Source: Paracoccaceae bacterium (lineage in GTDB: Bacteria > Pseudomonadota > Alphaproteobacteria > Rhodobacterales > Rhodobacteraceae). From it: a DNA stretch of 12,745 nt. The stretch spans positions 152,028 to 164,772 of the forward strand of contig NVXA01000006.1 in NCBI GenBank assembly GCA_002746395.1, given 5' to 3'. Positions 1 through 8,649 of this stretch are shown here, piece after piece. Each line of letters opens with the position of its first letter. Position 1 is the stretch's first letter. The notes beneath the pieces were generated by a model. That model saw only the letters and a program-made list of their open reading frames with translations. It did not search any database and had not been told where the DNA came from. Both the position numbers and the translations under genes were made by a program.

Positions 1-807
1 AACCGTGCGATTATGATCGCCGATGCGGCGGGTGTTCCGCTGTATATTGTGCATGTTTCTTGCGAGCAGGCGCATGAGGCCATTCGTCGTGCGCGCCAAA
101 AAGGCATGCGGGTTTATGGGGAGCCTTTGATCCAGCATTTGACGTTGGATGAGAGCGAATATTTCAATAAAGATTGGGAATATGCGGCGCGGCGGGTGAT
201 GTCTCCGCCATTCCGCAACAAGGAACATCAGGCCAGCCTTTGGGCGGGTTTGCAGTCGGGATCGTTGCAGGTTGTGGCCACGGATCATGCGGCGTTTACG
301 ACCGAGCAAAAGCATATGGGGGACGCGGGATTTCCGTTGATACCGAACGGGACTGGTGGGCTGGAAGAACGGCTTGCGGTGCTTTGGACGGAAGGGGTTG
401 AAACGGGGCGATTGACGATGAACGAGTTTGTCGCTGTGACCTCGACCAATATAGCGAAAATCCTGAATATCTACCCCAAGAAGGGGGCGATTGTTGAAGG
501 GGGTGACGCGGATATTGTGGTTTGGGATCCTACGATCAGCAAGACAGTTTCAGCGGCGACGCAAAAATCTATCATTGATTACAATGTGTTCGAGGGTTTC
601 GAGGTTAAGGCGCAGGCGCGGTATACGCTTAGCCGTGGCGATGTGATCTGGGCTTATGGGCAGAACAGCCAGCCGCAACCGGGGCGTGGAAAATTTGTGC
701 CTCGGCCAGCGTTTCCGGCAGTTAATCAAGCGTTAAGCAAGTGGAAAGATTTGAACTCTCCGCGCATGATTAAGCGCGATCCTATGAACATTCCGGCGGG
801 GGTTTGA
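1..807 (+). CDS. hydA: dihydropyrimidinase (D-hydantoinase), C-terminal part, 5'-truncated by window edge
   Basis: This cyclic amidohydrolase opens 5,6-dihydrouracil or dihydrothymine to the N-carbamoyl-beta-amino acid, the second step of reductive pyrimidine degradation in the cytoplasm. The reading frame is open from base 1, and the first ATG at 13 is internal. About 268 residues remain, against roughly 480 in full-length family members. The metal-binding His-x-His and the carboxylated Lys of the family lie upstream of the window. Visible motifs are VHVSCEQA, whose His (codon 52-54) is a metal ligand in the family; ATDHAAF, whose Asp (codon 283-285) is the catalytic or metal-binding Asp; the substrate-loop motif IPNGTGGLEERL; and the beta-sandwich segment KGAIVEGGDADIVVWDP. 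An ABC importer gene starts 1 nt after the stop, so enzyme and uptake are probably coupled. A related hydantoinase specificity cannot be excluded. Confidence 0.93.
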   Translation, partial: NRAIMIADAAGVPLYIVHVSCEQAHEAIRRARQKGMRVYGEPLIQHLTLDESEYFNKDWEYAARRVMSPPFRNKEHQASLWAGLQSGSLQVVATDHAAFTTEQKHMGDAGFPLIPNGTGGLEERLAVLWTEGVETGRLTMNEFVAVTSTNIAKILNIYPKKGAIVEGGDADIVVWDPTISKTVSAATQKSIIDYNVFEGFEVKAQARYTLSRGDVIWAYGQNSQPQPGRGKFVPRPAFPAVNQALSKWKDLNSPRMIKRDPMNIPAGV

Positions 808-808
808 A

Positions 809-1591
809 GTGAACCAAGAGGTTGTAATTGAAGCTAAAAAGCTGAGCCTGACGTTTGAAACGAACGACGGGCCGGTGCATGCGCTGAAGGATGTTGATCT
901 GACGATTAACAAGGGGGAGTTCGTCTCGTTCATCGGGCCTTCGGGCTGTGGCAAGACGACATTTTTGCGCGTTATGGCGGATTTGGAGCAGCCTACGGGG
1001 GGCGAAATTTTCGTCAACGGGATGACGCCGGAGCAGGCGCGACTGAAGCGAGCTTATGGGTATGTTTTTCAAGCGGCGGGATTGTACCCTTGGCGCACGA
1101 TTGGCGGCAACATCCGCTTACCCCTTGAAATCATGGGGTATTCCAAGGACGAACAAACCAAGCGTGTTAAAGAAGTGTTGGAGTTGGTGCATCTGGACGG
1201 GTTCGAAAACAAGTTCCCTTGGCAACTTTCTGGCGGCATGCAGCAGCGGGCGAGCATCGCGCGGGCGCTTAGTTTTGATGCGGATCTGATGTTGATGGAC
1301 GAGCCTTTCGGGGCGCTGGATGAAATCGTTCGAGACCATCTGAACGAGCAGTTATTGGAGCTGTGGGCCGAGACAAACAAGACGATTTGCTTCGTTACGC
1401 ACTCGATTCCAGAGGCGGTTTATCTGTCCACCAAGATCGTGGTTATGTCGCCGCGACCGGGGCGTGTCACGGATGTGATTGAAAGCACTTTGCCGCGTGA
1501 GAGGCCGCTGGATATTCGCGAAAGTCAGGAGTTTCTGGACATCGCGCATCGGGTGCGTGAAGGGCTGCGCGCGGGGCATGGGGATGATTAA
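809..1591 (+). CDS. ABC transporter ATP-binding protein, NitT/TauT type (probable pyrimidine importer)
   Basis: This cytoplasmic ATPase powers the importer encoded with the next three genes. It has 260 residues. Visible motifs are Walker A GPSGCGKT (43-50), Q-loop Gln88 in YVFQ, signature LSGGMQQR (140-147), Walker B LMLMDEP (160-166), D-loop Asp171 and switch His198 in VTHS. This is a complete, intact nucleotide-binding domain of the SsuB/TauB/ThiZ kind. The start is GTG, 1 nt after the dihydropyrimidinase stop, with only a weak G-rich ribosome site, so translational coupling is likely. Known families place this ATPase type with nitrate, sulfonate, taurine or pyrimidine-precursor uptake. The neighbouring dihydropyrimidinase and the NMT1/THI5-like binding protein argue for a pyrimidine substrate, which is inference. 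Confidence 0.94.
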   Translation: MNQEVVIEAKKLSLTFETNDGPVHALKDVDLTINKGEFVSFIGPSGCGKTTFLRVMADLEQPTGGEIFVNGMTPEQARLKRAYGYVFQAAGLYPWRTIGGNIRLPLEIMGYSKDEQTKRVKEVLELVHLDGFENKFPWQLSGGMQQRASIARALSFDADLMLMDEPFGALDEIVRDHLNEQLLELWAETNKTICFVTHSIPEAVYLSTKIVVMSPRPGRVTDVIESTLPRERPLDIRESQEFLDIAHRVREGLRAGHGDD

Positions 1592-1597
1592 CTATTT

Positions 1598-1658
1598 GCC
1601 AAAACCCGTGTGCACAACACGTACACAACACGTACACAACACGTATGCACAATTTGGC
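1598..1658 (+). repeat. three 11-bp tandem repeats bracketed by short inverted repeats, in an intra-operon gap
   Basis: The unit CACAACACGTA occurs three times without change at 1613-1623, 1624-1634 and 1635-1645. On either side lie TGTGCA (1609-1614) and its complement TGCACA (1646-1651), and further out GCCAAA (1598-1603) and its complement TTTGGC (1653-1658). The block is therefore a direct-repeat core inside nested inverted arms. Each unit is a run of alternating purine and pyrimidine broken only by an AA step. The 11-bp period is close to one helical turn. It occupies most of the 87-bp gap between the ATPase and the first permease gene, whereas the other junctions in this operon are 1 to 10 nt or overlapping. 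Function is unknown. Confidence 0.85.
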
Positions 1659-1678
1659 GTTAACCTTTTGGTGGGCGC

Positions 1679-2554
1679 ATGAAGCGGATGTGGGCGAAGT
1701 TTGGGCCAGTGGTGACCGTTGTGATCGCCATTTTTGCGCTTTGGTATGTGATGGCCGTGGTTATGAACGCCAACTGGGCGTATGACAAAGCCGCGCGTGC
1801 GGATGTGGATCTGGGGTTCAACGAACTGGTTGTGGATACGTGGAGCCAGAAGAAACCCCGCCTGCCCGCCCCGCATCAGGTGGCGGTGGAGTTGTGGAAC
1901 ACGACGGTGATGAAATCCATCACCTCGAAACGTAGCCTCGTTTTTCATGCGTGGATTACGTTGTCGTCGACGCTGCTGGGATTCGCGATGGGGGCGGTTT
2001 TGGGGATATTGCTGGCCGTTGGGATTGTGCATAACAAGGCGATGAACCTGTCGGTGATGCCTTGGGTGATTGCCAGCCAGACCATCCCGATTTTGGCGAT
2101 TGCGCCGATGATTATCGTGGTGCTGAATGCTGTTGGAATTTCGGGGTTAGTGCCTAAGGCGGTGATCTCGATGTATCTAAGTTTCTTCCCTGTGGTCGTT
2201 GGTATGGTCAAGGGTTTGCGCGCGCCGGATGCGATGCAGATGGACCAGATGCGAACTTGGAATGCGAGTAAATGGACGACGTTCTGGGCGCTCAGATGGC
2301 CGTCATCGGTTCCGTATCTTTTCCCGTCTTTGAAGATCGGTGTGGCGGCGGCGTTGGTTGGGGCGATTGTCGCCGAATTGCCAACGGGGGCCGTTCGTGG
2401 CCTTGGGGCGCGATTGCTGGCTGGTAGTTATTACGGGCAGACGATCCAGATTTGGTCGGCGTTGTTGATGGCGGCGGCCTTGGCGGCAGGATTGGTGATG
2501 ATCATTGGGCAGATTGAGAAAGTCACGCTGCGGAAAATGGGGATGAACCGATGA
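1679..2554 (+). CDS. ABC transporter permease, first subunit (BPD_transp_1 family)
   Basis: This 291-residue inner-membrane permease forms half of the translocation channel with the next gene. Hydrophobic segments lie at about 8-30, 88-116, 125-150, 160-178, 215-234 and 254-278. The cytoplasmic coupling loop (EAA motif region) runs from about 191 to 220, from MRTWNAS through the Trp- and Pro-rich stretch to LKIGVAAAL. It contacts the ATPase. A periplasmic stretch of about 55 residues follows the first segment and ends in LPAPHQV, the usual family lead-in to the core. The start is ATG with a weak GGTG upstream, after the tandem-repeat gap. Its stop overlaps the start of the second permease by 4 nt (ATGA), a sign of coupled translation. 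Confidence 0.92.
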   Translation: MKRMWAKFGPVVTVVIAIFALWYVMAVVMNANWAYDKAARADVDLGFNELVVDTWSQKKPRLPAPHQVAVELWNTTVMKSITSKRSLVFHAWITLSSTLLGFAMGAVLGILLAVGIVHNKAMNLSVMPWVIASQTIPILAIAPMIIVVLNAVGISGLVPKAVISMYLSFFPVVVGMVKGLRAPDAMQMDQMRTWNASKWTTFWALRWPSSVPYLFPSLKIGVAAALVGAIVAELPTGAVRGLGARLLAGSYYGQTIQIWSALLMAAALAAGLVMIIGQIEKVTLRKMGMNR

Positions 2555-3399
2555 ATATGTACCTTATCGGAGCTTTGGTTTTCTGGTTGGCGGCGTGGGC
2601 ATTGAACGTGTGGTTGTCGAACCTGAAGCCAACGCGCCTTACCAAGTTGTTGGTGCCGGTGATCTTCGGCATTACGCTGTTGGTGATCTGGGAATGGGTC
2701 GTGCGCGGGTTGGAGGTTAAGGCGGTATTACTGCCTCCCCCCTCCATGATCGGTACGGCGTTTGTTAACAACATTCCGACGTTGTGGGCGGATTTCGTAC
2801 AGACGTTTATCAAGGGCGCGCTTAGTGGCTATTTCATTGGATGCGGGGCGGCGTTTATCACCGCGATTGCGATTGATCGCTCGCCATTTTTGCAAAAGGG
2901 TTTGTTGCCGGTCGGTAACTTTGTGGCCGCTTTGCCAATCATCGGGATGGCCCCGATTTTGGTGATGTGGTTCGGGTTTGGTTGGCAATCGAAGGCGGCC
3001 GTGGTCGTGATCATGGTGTTCTTCCCGATGCTGGTGAACACGGTGCAGGGGATGCAGGCGCAAACCGCGATGCAGCGGGATTTGATGCGGACGTATGCGG
3101 CGAGTTATCCGCAAAAGCTGTTGAAACTGCGGCTGCCTGCGGCCGCGCCTTTTATTTTTAACGGGTTGAAAATTTCGACCACATTGGCGCTGATCGGTGC
3201 TATTGTGGCGGAGTTCTTTGGCTCCCCCACGGTGGGAATGGGTTTTCGTATTTCCACCGAAGTCGGGCGTTTGGCGCTTGATATGGTGTGGGCAGAGATT
3301 GTGGTGGCGGCGATTGCCGGTTCCGCATTTTATGGTGTGGTAGCGCTTCTTGAGAAAGCGACCACGTTTTGGCATCCTTCCCAGCGCGGGCAGGACTAA
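2551..3399 (+). CDS. ABC transporter permease, second subunit (BPD_transp_1 family)
   Basis: This is the second channel subunit, 282 residues. An extra N-terminal hydrophobic segment (3-21) precedes the family core, followed by segments at about 34-50, 88-108, 120-140, 148-165, 208-222 and 247-267. The periplasmic lead-in LLPPPSMIG (60-68) and the coupling loop at about 180-207 (MRTYAAS, then LRLPAAAPFIFNGLK) are typical of ThiX/SsuC-like permeases. The ATG overlaps the preceding stop by 4 nt. The binding-protein gene follows. Two different permease genes indicate a heterodimeric channel. Substrate specificity cannot be read from this sequence. Confidence 0.92.
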   Translation: MNMYLIGALVFWLAAWALNVWLSNLKPTRLTKLLVPVIFGITLLVIWEWVVRGLEVKAVLLPPPSMIGTAFVNNIPTLWADFVQTFIKGALSGYFIGCGAAFITAIAIDRSPFLQKGLLPVGNFVAALPIIGMAPILVMWFGFGWQSKAAVVVIMVFFPMLVNTVQGMQAQTAMQRDLMRTYAASYPQKLLKLRLPAAAPFIFNGLKISTTLALIGAIVAEFFGSPTVGMGFRISTEVGRLALDMVWAEIVVAAIAGSAFYGVVALLEKATTFWHPSQRGQD

Positions 3400-3412
3400 C
3401 TAGGAGAGTATG

Positions 3413-4402
3413 ATGAATAAACTATTAACGGGTGCAATGACCGGCGCAATGATGTTTGGCGGTTTTGCAGCACAAGCGGCGGAAGATGTGGTTCTTCAGC
3501 TTAAATGGGTAACACAGGCGCAGTTCGCCGGTTACTATGTGGCGCTGGACAACGGGTTTTATGCCGATGAAGGTCTGAACGTGACGATCAAGCCGGGTGG
3601 CCCTGATATCGCGCCAGCACAGGTAATCGCCGGTGGCGGTGCTGACGTGGTTCTGGACTGGATGCCAAGCGCGCTTGCGTCGCGTGAAAAAGGCCTGAAC
3701 GTGGTGAACATCGCGCAGCCTTTCGCAAGCTCTGGCATGATGCTGACGTGTCGTCGTGATAGCGGCATTGAGACCCCTGCCGATTTCGCCGGTAAAACAC
3801 TGGGCGTTTGGTTCTTTGGCAACGAGTATCCGTTCCTTAGCTGGATGTCACAGCTTGGTCTTTCCACCGATGGTGGGCCAGACGGCGTGACGGTTCTAAA
3901 GCAGGGCTTTAACGTTGATCCGATCCTTCAGGGTCAGGCTGATTGTGTGTCTACTATGACATATAACGAGTACTGGCAGATCATTGATGCGGGTCTTACA
4001 GAAGACGATCTGATCGTGTTCAAGTATGAAGATCAGGGTGTTGCAACGCTTGAGGATGGCATGTACGTGCTGGAAGAAAACCTGAACGATGCAGCGTTTG
4101 TTGACAAGATGGTTCGCTTTGTTCGCGCCTCCATGAAGGGCTGGAAATGGGCGGAAGCCAATCCAACCGAGGCAGCTATGATCGTTCTTGAGAACGACGC
4201 ATCGGGTGCGCAAACTGAAGAGCATCAGATCCGTATGATGAACGAGATCGCCAAGCTGACTGCCGGTTCAAACGGGGCGTTGGATATTGCCGCGTATGAA
4301 CGCACAGTGGCATCCTTGATGTCCGGTGGTTCCGATCCGGTTATCACAATGGAACCAAGCGGTGCTTGGACCCACGCGATCACGGATGCCGCTTTGAAGT
4401 AG
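3413..4402 (+). CDS. ABC transporter periplasmic substrate-binding protein, NMT1/THI5-like (probable pyrimidine binding)
   Basis: This protein captures the substrate in the periplasm and delivers it to the permeases. A Sec signal peptide is clear: MNKLL, a hydrophobic stretch, then AQA-AED as the cleavage region near residue 22. The mature N-terminus LQLKWVTQAQFAGYY and the following DNGFYADEGLNV are hallmarks of the NMT1/THI5-like family, whose members bind HMP, formylaminopyrimidine, riboflavin or other pyrimidine-like compounds. AGGAG at 3402-3406 is 6 nt from the ATG at 3413; another ATG at 3410 is in frame but only 3 nt away, so I prefer 3413. Glycine codons here are mostly GGT and GGC, unlike the GGG-rich upstream genes, which fits a highly expressed binding protein. 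A strong terminator follows. The ligand is inferred from family and the adjacent dihydropyrimidinase. Confidence 0.93.
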   Translation: MNKLLTGAMTGAMMFGGFAAQAAEDVVLQLKWVTQAQFAGYYVALDNGFYADEGLNVTIKPGGPDIAPAQVIAGGGADVVLDWMPSALASREKGLNVVNIAQPFASSGMMLTCRRDSGIETPADFAGKTLGVWFFGNEYPFLSWMSQLGLSTDGGPDGVTVLKQGFNVDPILQGQADCVSTMTYNEYWQIIDAGLTEDDLIVFKYEDQGVATLEDGMYVLEENLNDAAFVDKMVRFVRASMKGWKWAEANPTEAAMIVLENDASGAQTEEHQIRMMNEIAKLTAGSNGALDIAAYERTVASLMSGGSDPVITMEPSGAWTHAITDAALK

Positions 4403-4425
4403 GTTTCTGAAGGATTGGAATATTA

Positions 4426-4457
4426 AGCGCCCGCGGGAAACCGTGGGCGCTTTTTTT
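4426..4457 (+). terminator. rho-independent terminator of the pyrimidine importer operon
   Basis: An 11-bp stem (4426-4436 with 4441-4451, one G-T wobble) closes a GAAA tetraloop and runs into seven T residues (4451-4457). It begins 23 nt after the binding-protein stop. The stem is very GC-rich, so this should be an efficient end of the + strand operon. On the - strand the stem is not followed by a T run. Confidence 0.93.
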
Positions 4458-4476
4458 GTTGCCCAGCAAAGGGTTT

Positions 4477-4554
4477 CTACACGTGTTGATCAAGCGAGAT
4501 CGGGGTTCCGTCGGGGTCGGTTATGCCAAGTTCCATTTCAGTCACCTTATGTTT
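4477..4554 (-). pseudogene. C-terminal remnant of a VOC/glyoxalase-like protein
   Basis: Read on the - strand, this stretch encodes KVTEMELGITDPDGTPISLD followed by QHV and a stop at 4477-4479. The pattern of a beta strand, then DPDG with P, and then a hydrophobic residue matches the C-terminal end of vicinal-oxygen-chelate (glyoxalase/bleomycin resistance) proteins as I remember them. An in-frame TAG lies just upstream (4555-4557), no start codon gives a meaningful protein, and the sequence beyond becomes AT-rich. I infer that the body of the gene was lost by deletion or replacement, leaving about 25 codons. Such a short match could be chance. Confidence 0.5.
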
Positions 4555-4598
4555 CTATATGGTATTATAGCACAAAAAATCGCCACATAGGAGGGAAG

Positions 4599-4694
4599 AT
4601 GTTGAGAGCGGCTGGTGAGGGGCCTACGCCTTCGCCAAATTCCATAAGCGCAGTGCAAAACACTGCCTATACCAATGTTAGTCAGCACGAGTAG
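4599..4694 (+). CDS. possible small ORF of 31 codons with strong Shine-Dalgarno
   Basis: AGGAGG at 4589-4594 lies 4 nt before an ATG, followed by 31 codons and a TAG. The product starts MLRAAGEGPTPSPNSIS, is Ser/Pro/Thr/Asn-rich and has no membrane segment or known domain. It overlaps the end of the convergent TM2 gene by 17 nt. The only promoter hint is TATTAT at 4563-4568, without a good -35. A short inverted repeat, GCAGTG (4650-4655) and CACTGC (4661-4666) around CAAAA, lies inside it. On the - strand the same DNA also has a 26-codon frame, so coding strand is uncertain. I do not recognise the protein. Confidence 0.25.
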   Translation: MLRAAGEGPTPSPNSISAVQNTAYTNVSQHE

Positions 4695-5013
4695 TTAAAG
4701 AAACTTCGTTCATAATCCTAGTTCGCTTACTTGTTGTATCTGCTTCGACTAGTCCACCAATTAAAAATACATCAATCAGCAACCATATAAAAAACGCAAC
4801 AACCATTGGAATTCCAATGAACACTGCGCTTAATAGAACGCCTCCCCACAACAGTCCAAGTTGCGCTGCCGCAGTTCCGGGCTGCCCCAGATAAAATCGA
4901 TGCGCAGAGAATCCACCTAAGAAAAACCACAAGAGATACGCCACACCAGACGATTTTTTCTCGTTTGCCAATCGTTGCTCGACCAGCATCTGTTGTTGAG
5001 TAGTCATTTCCAT
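4678..5013 (-). CDS. TM2 domain-containing small membrane protein
   Basis: This 111-residue protein has the TM2 domain layout: a charged N-terminal stretch rich in Gln, Glu and Lys (1-20), then KSSGVAYLLWFFLGGFSAHR-FYLG (20-43), a turn with QPGTAAAQL, a hydrophobic segment (about 52-67), and a second one ending in WLLIDVFLIGGLV (about 70-89). The G-x-x-G-x-H-R-F-Y-L-G core and the Asp of the last helix are the family signature. TM2 proteins are small inner-membrane proteins of unclear function in bacteria. The ATG at 5013 has GAGG 5 nt upstream; an in-frame ATG at 5007 is the alternative. The gene is AT-rich (about 38% G+C near its end, against about 60% in acnA), which suggests an acquired or fast-changing gene. 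It is probably monocistronic. Confidence 0.85.
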   Translation of the reverse strand: MEMTTQQQMLVEQRLANEKKSSGVAYLLWFFLGGFSAHRFYLGQPGTAAAQLGLLWGGVLLSAVFIGIPMVVAFFIWLLIDVFLIGGLVEADTTSKRTRIMNEVSLTTRAD

Positions 5014-5072
5014 TCTTGCCTCGACAATAAGTAAAAAACGATCACAACTTAAAAGTTATCGATAGCAACCGT

Positions 5073-5101
5073 AGCGGTCGCGGGTATAGTCCGCAACCGC
5101 T
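5073..5101. terminator. strong 11-bp hairpin downstream of acnA, possible 3'-end structure
   Basis: AGCGGTCGCGG (5073-5083) pairs with CCGCAACCGCT (5091-5101) around a 7-nt loop, with one G-T wobble in the - strand RNA. It starts 16 nt after the acnA stop in the direction of acnA transcription. No T run follows on the - strand, so it is not a textbook intrinsic terminator. It may protect the acnA mRNA 3' end or mark rho-assisted termination before the TM2 gene, which is on the same strand. Confidence 0.5.
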
Positions 5102-5117
5102 TTATCATAATGCCAAT

Positions 5118-7805
<2,688 letters not shown>

Positions 7806-7872
7806 GAGGAGGCCTCCCGTTTAGTGGTGTTTTATGCGTTGTGCCCTGAATACAGGTTATCTGCAATGGGGC

Positions 7873-7900
7873 TTAACGTCTTTGTGTGCAATTGTATACC
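7873..7900 (+). promoter_or_regulatory. candidate ccm operon promoter overlapping the acnA promoter
   Basis: TTAACG (7873-7878) and TATACC (7895-7900) are 16 nt apart on the + strand. The -10 shares the GTATAC palindrome (7894-7899) with the acnA -10, so the two polymerase sites overlap. A weaker alternative closer to ccmA is TTGCCC (7951-7956) with TAGGCT (7976-7981), 19 nt apart. Confidence 0.35.
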
Positions 7901-7921
7901 GTAATGTGATGCAAAGGTCAA
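7893..7921 (-). promoter_or_regulatory. acnA promoter, near-consensus sigma70 type
   Basis: On the - strand, TTGACC (7916-7921) and TATACA (7893-7898) are separated by exactly 17 nt. Transcription should start near 7886, giving a leader of about 80 nt before the acnA ATG. It is the best promoter match in the window. Confidence 0.7.
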
Positions 7922-7992
7922 GAAACCGCGCAATATGGTGTGGTGGCAGCTTGCCCCTTTCACCCGCAATCACAATAGGCTAGAGAAAATAC

Positions 7993-8649
7993 ATGACTTT
8001 GACTGTTTCCAATCTGGCTTGTTTTCGCACGGGGCGTCTGATTTTTTCGGACCAGAGTTTCACCATTGATGCGGGCGAGGCTGTTATGCTGCGCGGGCCG
8101 AACGGGTCTGGTAAATCAACGATGTTGCGGGCCCTGGCGGGGATGTTGCCCTTTGAGGGGGATGTCGTTTTGAACGGTGTGCCTTTGGGAAAAGACCATG
8201 ACGGGGTGCAGGAACAAATCGCTTATGCGGGGCATCTGGATGCGATCAAGCCACAGTTGACGGTCGGGGAAAACCTGACGTTCTGGGCGCGGTTGTTCGA
8301 GGGTGGATCTATCGACGATGCGGTGGAACAATTCGCTTTGGCGGAAATATGGGATCGCCCTGCACATGCCTGTTCTGCGGGGCAAAAGCGGCGGTTAGGG
8401 CTGGCGCGGTTGGTGGTTTCAGGGCGAGTGTTGTGGTTGTTGGATGAACCGACGGTATCGCTGGACGTGGAAACCACGGCGCGGTTTGCCGGAATTATCA
8501 AGGCGCATTGTGCTGGCGGTGGCATGGCGTTGATTGCCACGCATATTGATTTGGGGCTGGATACCCCGCGCGAGATTATGCTGGACCCGAACGTCGTGCG
8601 CAAATCCATACCATCAAACGATCCGTTCTTGTCGGAGGCGTGGGAATGA
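7993..8649 (+). CDS. ccmA: heme exporter ATP-binding protein CcmA
   Basis: CcmA is the ATPase of the CcmABCD complex, which releases heme-loaded CcmE during cytochrome c maturation at the inner membrane. It has 218 residues. Motifs are Walker A GPNGSGKS (35-42), Q-loop region near Gln75, the Ccm-type signature SAGQKRR (128-134), Walker B VLWLLDEP (146-153) and switch His184 in ATHID. SAGQKRRLGLARL is characteristic of CcmA and differs from the LSGGQ of importers. The ATG at 7993 has only a weak AGAG upstream. The gene opens the ccm operon and overlaps ccmB by 4 nt. Confidence 0.96.
   Translation: MTLTVSNLACFRTGRLIFSDQSFTIDAGEAVMLRGPNGSGKSTMLRALAGMLPFEGDVVLNGVPLGKDHDGVQEQIAYAGHLDAIKPQLTVGENLTFWARLFEGGSIDDAVEQFALAEIWDRPAHACSAGQKRRLGLARLVVSGRVLWLLDEPTVSLDVETTARFAGIIKAHCAGGGMALIATHIDLGLDTPREIMLDPNVVRKSIPSNDPFLSEAWE

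Noticed and set aside
1613..1645. CRISPR-like array
   Set aside because: The 11-bp units are directly adjacent with no spacers and no cas genes nearby.
4443..4598. Upstream extension of the small ORF across the terminator
   Set aside because: The extension would start inside the terminator stem without a ribosome site; only the part after AGGAGG is plausible.
8640..8645. GTG at 8640 as the ccmB start
   Set aside because: It is 1 nt from GGAGG; the ATG at 8646 has proper spacing and the usual ATGA overlap.
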